Part shown: piece after piece, positions 22,995 through 29,811 of the stretch
Position numbering within the stretch: position 1 is the first letter of the stretch
How the letters are laid out: each line of letters begins with the position of its first letter
From: CAZLWA01 sp964563165
Lineage (GTDB): Bacteria > CLD3 > SB21
Direction: 5' to 3'
DNA length: 29,811 nt
NCBI GenBank assembly: GCA_964563165.1
Contig: CAZLWA010000108.1
Location: forward strand, 1-29,811
The notes under the pieces: model-generated
Told to the model about the DNA's origin: nothing
What the model saw: the letters and a program-made list of their open reading frames with translations, nothing else
The model's database searches: none
Program-made: the position numbers and the translations under genes

Positions 22995-25610
22995 ATGACC
23001 AAGGAATCAGAAAGACTACTCGCGGCGCGTAACGTCGAAACGCCCTGGAAAAAATGGGGGCCTTACGTGACCGAGCGCCAGTGGGGAACGGTGCGCGAAG
23101 ATTACAGCCCTTACGGTACGGCTTGGGAATATACGTCGCACGATATGGCGCGGAGTAAGGCTTATCGCTGGGGAGAAGAAGGCATCGGCGGTATCTGTGA
23201 TGACAACCAGCTGGTGTGCTTTGCGGTCGGACTGTGGAATAAAAAAGATTCCTTCATCAAGGAGCGCCTGTTCGGCCTGACCGGCAATGAAGGCAATCAC
23301 GGCGAAGACGTGAAGGAATATTATTATTATCTCGACAGTACGCCGACGCACTCGTACATGAAAATGCTTTATAAATATCCGCAGAGCGTTTTTCCGTACG
23401 AACTTCTTGTGAATGAAAATCGAAAACGAAATAAATCGCAGGGCGAATTTGAACTCATGGATACGGGCGTATTTGATGATGATGCGTATTTCGACGTCTT
23501 CATAGAATATGCGAAGCAAGGCCCCGCCGATATTCTCATCCGCATCACGGTATGTAATCGCGGTCCGGCGAAAGCGTCCCTGCATGTTCTTCCTCAACTT
23601 TGGTTTCGCAATACGTGGTCCTGGGGCTACGATCCTTACAAGCCGCGGCTCGAACCGCGAAAGAATGCTGTCGGGATAAGCCACAGCGGGCTCAGCGAAA
23701 TGAATTTATTCTGCGAAGAATCTCGCCCGCTTTTGTTTTGTGACAACGAGACGAATATCAGCCGCTTATACGGCACGCAGAACCCCAAAGGCTATTTCAA
23801 AGACGGTATTAATGAATACTTGATTCACGGAAATCGCAGCGCGGTCAATGCGGCACACCCCGGAACAAAAGCCGCAGTGAATTACGAACTAGAGGTGCCT
23901 GCCCGCGGACAGACGACCATTAAATTGCGTTTGGCCCAGGCATCCTTGACAAATCCATTTGACGGATTCGATAAGATATTTGAAGACCGCATCGCCGATG
24001 CGGATGAATTCTATGCCGACATTCAGTCGGGAATAAAAGATGCGGACGTGAAGAAAGTTCAGCGCCAGGCATTTGCCGGAATGTTGTGGGGCAAACAATT
24101 TTACTATTTCGATATTCCGCAGTGGCTGAAAGGCGATCCCGGGCAGCCGGCGCCTCCGGCTGAACGCCTCAAAGGGCGGGACAGTACCTGGCTGCATTTG
24201 AATAATGCAGATATTATTTCTATGCCCGACAAATGGGAATATCCTTGGTATGCCGCATGGGACCTGGCTTTTCACTCCATACCGCTTGCCATAGTGGATC
24301 AGGATTTTGCAAAAGACCAATTGACGCTGCTCACGCACGAATGGTACATGCATCCCAACGGGCAGTTACCGGCGTATGAATGGCAATTCAGCGATGTGAA
24401 TCCTCCGATCCATGCATGGGCGGCATGGCGTGTCTACAGTTTAGAAAAGAAAAAAACCGGCGGCAAGGGCGATCTTTTTTTTCTGAAAAGTGTTTTTCAC
24501 AAACTGCTTATTAATTTTACATGGTGGGTGAATCGCAAAGACTCGGAAGACCGGAATATCTTTCAGGGCGGTTTTCTCGGGCTCGATAATATCGGCGTAT
24601 TCGACCGCAGTGCGGAATTGCCGACCGGCGGATTCCTGGAACAAGCGGACGGCACAAGCTGGATGGCGATGTACTCGCTCAATATGATGCGCATCGCGCT
24701 GGAACTAGCGCGTTACGACAAAGTATATGAGGATATGGCGACGAAATTCTTTGAACATTTTCTGCTTATTGCCGGCGCGATGACCAACGTTGGCAATGAC
24801 GGCGGAGAATTATGGAATGAAGAGGATCAGTTTTTTTATGACGTTCTGCGCGTTCCGGGCAAAGGGCAAATTCCGCTCAAGGTGAGATCGCTCGTCGGAC
24901 TCACGCCGATATTCGCCGTGGAAATTCTGGATACGCAATCGCTGGCTGATGTGCCCTTATTCGCCAAACGGCTGGAATGGTTTCTGGAACACAGGCCGGA
25001 CCTGGCCAAACTTGTTTCGCGATGGCAGGATCCCGGGATGGGAGAGAAGCGGCTCCTGTCATTGCTTCGTGGGCATCGGCTCACGCAGTTACTCAAGCGC
25101 ATGCTCGATGAAAGCGAATTTCTTTCCGATTACGGGGTTCGCGCGCTGTCGAAGTATCATGAAAAATATCCTTATTCGCTTCAGGCGGACGGAAAGACAT
25201 TTACGGTCAATTATCAGCCTGGTGAATCGGAATCAACGGTCTTCGGGGGCAATTCCAACTGGCGCGGGCCGATCTGGATGCCGATGAATTACATGCTCAT
25301 CGCGTCCTTGTATAAATTTCACAGTTACTACGGCGCGGATTTCAAGATCGAATACCCTACGGGATCCGGTACATTCATGACGCTGACGGCGATCGCGGAT
25401 GAACTCACACGCAGACTGACGAGAATTTTTCTCCGAAATGAAAAAGGCCGGAGGCCCGTATTCGGCGATCATGCCAAATTTCAATCGGATCCGAATTTCA
25501 AAGACTATTTGTTATTTTACGAATATTTTCACGGCGACAGCGGGCGCGGCGTCGGTGCGTCCCACCAAACGGGCTGGACAGGATTGATCGCGGATTTGTT
25601 GAATCCGTAG
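22995..25610 (+). CDS. GH63-like glucosidase
   Basis: The 871-residue protein lacks a signal peptide and is probably cytoplasmic. It resembles the bacterial mannosyl-oligosaccharide-glucosidase/GH63 type: an N-terminal beta-rich domain (about 1-330) and a C-terminal (alpha/alpha)6 barrel. In the barrel PWYAAWDLAFHS carries D423, a probable catalytic acid, and YEYFHGDSGRGVGASHQTGWTGLIA carries E843, the expected base. The N-terminal RQWGTVREDYSPYGTAWEYT is typical of the family. Likely substrates are alpha-glucosides, possibly trehalose- or glucosylglycerate-related in such genomes; this is inference. The ATG at 22995 has no clear ribosome-binding site. Its homologues are usually single genes. 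Confidence 0.88.
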   Translation: MTKESERLLAARNVETPWKKWGPYVTERQWGTVREDYSPYGTAWEYTSHDMARSKAYRWGEEGIGGICDDNQLVCFAVGLWNKKDSFIKERLFGLTGNEGNHGEDVKEYYYYLDSTPTHSYMKMLYKYPQSVFPYELLVNENRKRNKSQGEFELMDTGVFDDDAYFDVFIEYAKQGPADILIRITVCNRGPAKASLHVLPQLWFRNTWSWGYDPYKPRLEPRKNAVGISHSGLSEMNLFCEESRPLLFCDNETNISRLYGTQNPKGYFKDGINEYLIHGNRSAVNAAHPGTKAAVNYELEVPARGQTTIKLRLAQASLTNPFDGFDKIFEDRIADADEFYADIQSGIKDADVKKVQRQAFAGMLWGKQFYYFDIPQWLKGDPGQPAPPAERLKGRDSTWLHLNNADIISMPDKWEYPWYAAWDLAFHSIPLAIVDQDFAKDQLTLLTHEWYMHPNGQLPAYEWQFSDVNPPIHAWAAWRVYSLEKKKTGGKGDLFFLKSVFHKLLINFTWWVNRKDSEDRNIFQGGFLGLDNIGVFDRSAELPTGGFLEQADGTSWMAMYSLNMMRIALELARYDKVYEDMATKFFEHFLLIAGAMTNVGNDGGELWNEEDQFFYDVLRVPGKGQIPLKVRSLVGLTPIFAVEILDTQSLADVPLFAKRLEWFLEHRPDLAKLVSRWQDPGMGEKRLLSLLRGHRLTQLLKRMLDESEFLSDYGVRALSKYHEKYPYSLQADGKTFTVNYQPGESESTVFGGNSNWRGPIWMPMNYMLIASLYKFHSYYGADFKIEYPTGSGTFMTLTAIADELTRRLTRIFLRNEKGRRPVFGDHAKFQSDPNFKDYLLFYEYFHGDSGRGVGASHQTGWTGLIADLLNP

Positions 25611-25636
25611 TTTCCTCCTCGCGCTTCCATCAATTA

Positions 25637-25687
25637 GACCCCTCCCTTTCTCCCTCCCCTTAGTAAGGGGAGGGTCGGAGTGGGGTC
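25637..25687. repeat. GACCCC...GGGGTC composite palindrome
   Basis: Outer arms GACCCC (25637-25642) and GGGGTC (25682-25687) enclose a perfect inner stem CCCTCCCCTT (25652-25661) / AAGGGGAGGG (25665-25674) with loop AGT. It lies 26 bp after the GH63 stop. Confidence 0.85.
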
Positions 25688-25738
25688 GGAAATGAGTTTG
25701 ACCTGGAGGACGAGTCTTTTGCATTTACAGGAGGCGTT

Positions 25739-26128
25739 ATGAAAAAAGTAATTCTATTCATCGGCTCTCTATCTATTGTCCCATCGCTCTTCGGTCAGGA
25801 CCTGACCTGGGCGGACGGGTCGTGGACGGGAACGGGATTTCAGTCTAATACGAATGGAACGTGGAGCATGAATTTCTACGCGGATTCACGGGATAACTAC
25901 TACATGATCGAGTATCCGTCGCTGGCATGCGGCGGACAGTGGGTGGTCTTGAATGTCGAATTTCACAAGCTCGAATTCGTTGAAGGTATCAGGCACGGAA
26001 AAGACCGCTGTATTGACGGGGGCAGAATTATTCTTTCGTACGTCGACGACCAGCACACGTCATTTACGTACTTCATGCCCAATAGTACTGAGCTTGGTGC
26101 GTCTGCGACGCTGACAAGAATGAAGTAA
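25739..26128 (+). CDS. Small exported protein of unknown function
   Basis: The 129-residue protein starts with a clear signal peptide (MKKVILFIGSLSIVPSLFGQ). The mature ~110 residues are rich in aromatic and polar beta-strand residues, with WADGSWTGTGFQ and ESTWSMNF-like strands, and have just two cysteines, C64 and C91, in position to form a disulfide. The shape (single small beta-sheet domain, GTGFQ near the N-terminus) suggests a lipocalin- or avidin-like fold, but I do not recognise the family. AGGAGG lies 6 nt upstream of the ATG. It is 41 bp from the following methyltransferase-like gene and may be co-transcribed with it. Confidence 0.7.
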   Translation: MKKVILFIGSLSIVPSLFGQDLTWADGSWTGTGFQSNTNGTWSMNFYADSRDNYYMIEYPSLACGGQWVVLNVEFHKLEFVEGIRHGKDRCIDGGRIILSYVDDQHTSFTYFMPNSTELGASATLTRMK

Positions 26129-26137
26129 TCCCCGTAA

Positions 26138-26155
26138 CCCCCTTAATAAAAGGGG
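26138..26155. repeat. Short CCCCTT palindrome
   Basis: CCCCTT (26139-26144) and AAGGGG (26150-26155) are separated by AATAA, 10 bp after the stop codon of the small exported protein. It is a short member of the same family seen at 12122. The ribosome-binding site of the next gene (AAAGGG) follows just downstream. Confidence 0.7.
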
Positions 26156-26169
26156 AATTAAAGGGAAAT

Positions 26170-26658
26170 ATGAAAACGATTCTTACAGCTATTCGCGCTC
26201 TGGTCTTTGCGGGCGGTTTTATTACAGTGTGGACATGGGCGGCATTGGAAATTCGCCGAAGATACGATCCCGTTTTACAATTTGTTTTTCCGGACTGGAT
26301 CGAGATGGCCGGAATTATCTTAATTGCCGCAGGCGCCGCACTGGGACTGACTTGCGTCGGAGTTTTTGTGATCATAGGCAAAGGTACGGCTGCACCGTTC
26401 GATCCGCCTAGAAAATTCGTCGCGGTGGGGCCCTATAAATATGTGCGAAACCCGATGTATATCGGAGCTCTTCTCGTCATTCTCGGGTTTGGTTTTTATA
26501 TTAATTCTCTTGCCGTTTTGATTTTCGGTCTGCCCTGGATATTGTTCGCATTGTTGTTTGTGATCTTCTATGAAGAGCCTGCGCTGCGAAAAAAATTCGG
26601 AGAAGAATACAGAACGTATTGTGATGGAGTAAATAGGTGGGTGCCAAGGTTTCCGTAA
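26170..26658 (+). CDS. ICMT/PEMT-family membrane methyltransferase
   Basis: The 162-residue protein has about four hydrophobic segments (residues ~5-25, 45-70, 97-115 and 116-134). It carries the isoprenylcysteine carboxyl methyltransferase / phospholipid N-methyltransferase signature GPYKYVRNPMY (87-97), followed by EEPALRKKFGEEYRTYC (135-151), which forms the SAM and substrate site in the family. True protein prenylation is not expected in bacteria, so the substrate (lipid or small molecule) is unknown. AAAGGG lies just upstream of the ATG. It may share a transcript with the small exported protein before it. Confidence 0.9.
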   Translation: MKTILTAIRALVFAGGFITVWTWAALEIRRRYDPVLQFVFPDWIEMAGIILIAAGAALGLTCVGVFVIIGKGTAAPFDPPRKFVAVGPYKYVRNPMYIGALLVILGFGFYINSLAVLIFGLPWILFALLFVIFYEEPALRKKFGEEYRTYCDGVNRWVPRFP

Positions 26659-26660
26659 AC

Positions 26661-26757
26661 ACCTCACCCCAACCCTCTCCTCAAAGAGGAGAGGGAACAA
26701 ATCCACTAGATTACGTTCCCTTCTCCTTTTCAAGGAGAAGGGACAGGGTTGAGGTTG
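26661..26757. repeat. Composite CCTCACCCC/GGGTTGAGG palindrome
   Basis: The 97-bp unit starts with ACCTCACCCCAACCCTCTCC and ends with GGGTTGAGGTT. Both halves contain a smaller self-complementary core (CTCCTC-AAA-GAGGAG and CTTCTCC-TTTTCAA-GGAGAAG). It begins only 2 bp after the methyltransferase stop codon. It is the intact counterpart of the interrupted copy at 20226. Confidence 0.85.
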
Positions 26758-26828
26758 GACAAGAGTAATACTATAAGTTAGTAATATTTGAAAAACCAGG
26801 ATGACTAATCAAAATAAGGGAGCTCTGT

Positions 26829-29811
26829 ATGTCACTCAAACGATCTTATTTCATCTTTATCGCCGGTTACTTGTTGGCAACGGCCGTTACACACGCCCAA
26901 TTCGATCCGAACTTGTTCAACAGCATGAAATGGCGGATGATCGGCCCGCATCGGGGCGGCCGCACGGTCGGAGCGGTCGGGGTGCCGCAGCAGCCGAATG
27001 TGTTCTATATTGGTGTGAACAATGGAGGCGTCTGGAAGACCAATGATTTCGGCAGGACTTGGATGCCCATATTCGACGATCAACCGACCGGTTCTATCGG
27101 AGATGTTGCCGTGGCTCCTTCCGACCCAAATATCATTTACGTCGGATGTGGAGAAGGGCTTCAGAGGCCGGATCTCTCGGTAGGAGACGGTGTTTACAAA
27201 TCCGCGGATGCCGGGAAAACATGGGTCAATACCGGGTTGAAAGACGGGCAGCAAATCGGCGGATTGGCTATAGATCCCCGGAATCCGAATCGGGTCTTTG
27301 CCGCAGTTTTGGGACATCCGTACGGGCCAAATGCGGAGCGCGGCGTCTATCGCACGATAGATGGGGGCAAAACATGGCAAAAAGTGCTATATAGGGACGA
27401 AAACACCGGTGCGATCCAGGTTACGATCGATCCAAGAAACCCCGATGTGGTTTATGCTGATCTTTGGCAGGCCAGACTCGCGCCGTGGGAAAATGGCCAA
27501 TGGGAAGGACGTGAAAGCGGCATCTACAAGTCTACTGATGGAGGAAATACCTGGAGGAAATTGACGAAAGGGCTGCCATCGTACGAGCAGGGTCTTGGGC
27601 GAATCGGCTTTTGCATAGCTCCAAGCGATCCAAATCGCATGTACGCAACAGTGGATGCGCCGGAACTGGGGGGAATTTACCGCTCCGACGATGCCGGAGA
27701 ATCGTGGACGCTGTTGAATGCCGACAGACGCCTCTGGGACCGGGGAAGCGATTTCGCGGAAGTCAAAGTTGATCCTATGAATCCGGACATTGTCTATTCA
27801 GCGAACATAGTTGTGTGGAAATCAACCGATGGCGGAAAAAAGTGGGTTGGATTCCGAGGCGCCCCGGGCGGGGATGACTACCACCGGATCTGGATCAATC
27901 CCGACCATCCGGAGATCATCCTTATCGCCGCTGACCAGGGAGCGATTGTCACCGTCAACGGGGGACAGACTTTCAGTTCATGGTACAACCAGCCGACGGC
28001 GCAGTTTTACCACGTAAGTACTGATAATTCATTTCCTTACAATGTGTATGGAGGGCAGCAGGAGAGCGGTTCGGTCGGAATAGCCAGCCGGGGGAATAAC
28101 GGATCTATCACATTCGGCGATTGGCAGCCCGTTGGAGCGGAAGAATACGGATATGTTGCCGCAGACCCTCTGGACCCAAACATTATATACGGGGGAAAGC
28201 TCACAAGATTCGACAAACGCACCGGACAAGTTCAAAATATTGCCCCCGAGCCGGTTCGCGGCGGAAAATACAGGTTTTTGAGGACTGCACCCGTGATGTT
28301 CTCGACTTTTGACCCGCACACCCTATATTATGCCGGAAATGTTATATTCAAGACCCGTGATGAAGGGAATTCATGGCAGATCATCAGTCCGGATCTTACG
28401 AGAGAATCGTGGGATGTTCCGGCTTGTGTTGGGGTTTATCGCACAGAAGATATGAAGAAAATGCCCCGCCGGGGTGTCATTTACACGATCGCTCCTTCGC
28501 CCATAGACAGCAATACGATGTGGGCAGGAACAGATGACGGATTGATACATGTTACGCATGATGGCGGAAAGAAATGGACCAACGTCACTCCGCCTGCGAT
28601 CACTTCGTGGAGTAAGATATCACTTATCGATGCCGGTCATTCGGATGTTAATACTGCTTATGCGGCAGTCAACTGTATTCGTCTCGATGATTTGCGTCCG
28701 CACATCTACCGCACACGCGATGGCGGAAAGACCTGGCAGGAGATCGTCACAGGGCTTCCAAATGCACCTATTAATGTAATACGTGAGGATCCACTGCGTA
28801 AGGGTTTACTTTACGCAGGTTCTGAGCATGCAGTCAATGTTTCATTTGATGACGGAGACCATTGGCAGAGCTTACGTCTGAATATGCCTGCCACTTCAAT
28901 CCGGGATCTGGTTATTAAGGACGATGACCTTGTTGTAGGAACACATGGAAGGTCGTTCTGGATCTTAGATAATATCACATCACTTCGTCAAATAAGCGAA
29001 GAATTGGCAAAAGGCGAAGAGATCCTATATACGCCGCAAATTGCTCTTCGAATCCGGTGGAGCTTGAATTCAGATACGCCATTGCCGCAGGAAGAACCGG
29101 TGGGACAGAATCCGCCGGACGGAGCGGTCATTGATTACTATTTGAAGGAAAAAGCACATGGAGTTGTAACCCTAGAGATTGTTGATTCGGACGGAAAAGT
29201 TGTGAGACGTTTTGCAAGCGATGACAAACCTTATGAAATTCCGGCTGTCAATATTCCATTATACTGGATTCGCCCGCAGATGAAACTGTCCGGCGAAGCC
29301 GGGTCGCATCGATTTCTGTGGGATTTGCATTACGGTCAGCTGAATGTGCCTGCCAGATACCCGATGTCCGCCATTTATGGCGATACGGATCCCGAAGCAA
29401 CCGCGCCCTGGGTCATGCCGGGAAATTATACCGTTAGGCTGGGAGTCAACGGAAAAACTTATACGCAGCCCCTCGTTGTGAAGATGGATCCGCGCGTCAC
29501 AACGTCTGTCGGAGATTTGAAACGGCATCACGATCTGTCCATGGCCTGTTACGAAGCCCGAAAAAAGACCCTGCCAGCATTGGAGGAACTGCGCCGTTTG
29601 CGAAATCAGATCAAAGAACTGATACCGAAAGCAAAAGGACAACTGGCGACGGTTTTGAATAAGCTCGATCAAAGAGCGGCAGGAATTGAAAGTACGCGAA
29701 AAGGAAGTACTAACGAAAGCTTCACTGCTGCGGATGAGGCATTCACAACGGTATTTGGTTTTCTTCACGATGCCGACATGGCTCCGACGAAGCAGGAAAT
29801 GGAGGCGGTGA
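26829..29811 (+). CDS. Exported Asp-box (BNR/VPS10-like) beta-propeller protein, 3' end missing
   Basis: I translated the frame from ATG 26829 to the last base and found no stop, giving at least 994 residues with the C-terminus outside the window. A signal peptide (MSLKRSYFIFIAGYLLATAVTHAQ) is followed by about ten Asp-box motifs of the S/T-x-D-x-G-x-T-W type, for example KSADAGKTW, RTIDGGKTW, KSTDGGNTW and RTRDGGKTW. Such repeats mark sortilin/VPS10-type and sialidase-like propellers. After about residue 680 comes GTHGRSFWILDN and then a different C-terminal region with beta-strands (LSGEAGSHRFLWDLHYG) and a helical stretch at 900-994. Related large proteins of ~1000 residues in FCB bacteria are annotated as glycosyl hydrolases by repeat alone; an enzymatic role is unproven. 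AAGGGAG precedes the ATG. Confidence 0.92.
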   Translation, partial: MSLKRSYFIFIAGYLLATAVTHAQFDPNLFNSMKWRMIGPHRGGRTVGAVGVPQQPNVFYIGVNNGGVWKTNDFGRTWMPIFDDQPTGSIGDVAVAPSDPNIIYVGCGEGLQRPDLSVGDGVYKSADAGKTWVNTGLKDGQQIGGLAIDPRNPNRVFAAVLGHPYGPNAERGVYRTIDGGKTWQKVLYRDENTGAIQVTIDPRNPDVVYADLWQARLAPWENGQWEGRESGIYKSTDGGNTWRKLTKGLPSYEQGLGRIGFCIAPSDPNRMYATVDAPELGGIYRSDDAGESWTLLNADRRLWDRGSDFAEVKVDPMNPDIVYSANIVVWKSTDGGKKWVGFRGAPGGDDYHRIWINPDHPEIILIAADQGAIVTVNGGQTFSSWYNQPTAQFYHVSTDNSFPYNVYGGQQESGSVGIASRGNNGSITFGDWQPVGAEEYGYVAADPLDPNIIYGGKLTRFDKRTGQVQNIAPEPVRGGKYRFLRTAPVMFSTFDPHTLYYAGNVIFKTRDEGNSWQIISPDLTRESWDVPACVGVYRTEDMKKMPRRGVIYTIAPSPIDSNTMWAGTDDGLIHVTHDGGKKWTNVTPPAITSWSKISLIDAGHSDVNTAYAAVNCIRLDDLRPHIYRTRDGGKTWQEIVTGLPNAPINVIREDPLRKGLLYAGSEHAVNVSFDDGDHWQSLRLNMPATSIRDLVIKDDDLVVGTHGRSFWILDNITSLRQISEELAKGEEILYTPQIALRIRWSLNSDTPLPQEEPVGQNPPDGAVIDYYLKEKAHGVVTLEIVDSDGKVVRRFASDDKPYEIPAVNIPLYWIRPQMKLSGEAGSHRFLWDLHYGQLNVPARYPMSAIYGDTDPEATAPWVMPGNYTVRLGVNGKTYTQPLVVKMDPRVTTSVGDLKRHHDLSMACYEARKKTLPALEELRRLRNQIKELIPKAKGQLATVLNKLDQRAAGIESTRKGSTNESFTAADEAFTTVFGFLHDADMAPTKQEMEAV

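Noticed and set aside
22955..23030. ATG frame just before and overlapping the GH63 start
   Set aside because: Out of frame with GH63, no ribosome-binding site and no protein-like content.

Overview
The window starts in a conserved information-processing operon and ends in accessory, mostly exported genes. Several traits suggest a Gram-negative bacterium of the FCB group, perhaps near Ignavibacteria, KSB1 or Calditrichota; I cannot place it more precisely. They are the style of the RNA polymerase subunits, signal peptides ending in SQ, AQ or GQ, a DUF5916-type outer-membrane protein, an Asp-box/VPS10-like giant protein, and many CCCCTT...AAGGGG-type palindromes. Most genes carry a clear AAGGAG-like ribosome-binding site, which argues against a typical Bacteroidetes genome.

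Region 1 (58-12040) runs tRNA-Trp, secE, nusG, rplK, rplA, rplJ, rplL, rpoB, rpoC, all on the + strand, and closes with a textbook intrinsic terminator. It makes the Sec translocon subunit SecE, the elongation factor NusG, the L11/L1 and L10/L12 stalk proteins, and the two large RNA polymerase subunits. Unusual points are a ~144-residue charged, repetitive extension on NusG, a nested hairpin between rplJ and rplL, an attenuator-like hairpin between rplL and rpoB, and a TTG start for rpoB. secE (59 codons) is easily missed because it is so short.

Region 2 (12041-17230) holds a repeat-rich spacer, an SDR oxidoreductase with a pteridine-reductase-type cofactor motif, a leftward DUF5916/CBM9-like outer-membrane protein and a leftward PQQ-type beta-propeller lipoprotein. 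It ends with an isolated rightward terminator that has no coding gene upstream on its strand.

Region 3 (17231-19254) is a decay zone. It has a frameshifted small membrane protein, a truncated GNAT acetyltransferase, an intact DinB-like protein with a lysine-rich tail, a ~160-bp MITE-like palindrome and a multiply broken GIY-YIG nuclease gene.

Region 4 (19255-29811) has a pirin, an exported M28B (PSMA-like) peptidase, a GH63-like glucosidase, a small exported protein of unknown function, an ICMT/PEMT-like membrane methyltransferase and a large exported Asp-box propeller protein that runs off the right edge. That last gene is open from its ATG to the final base. Almost every intergenic gap from 12.0 to 26.8 kb contains extragenic palindromes of a few families, sometimes nested.

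I found no CRISPR array, transposase, phage module or clear defence system. The most original signals are the NusG extension, the RNA structures in the rpl/rpo operon, the orphan terminator (possible small RNA) and the layered palindrome families.
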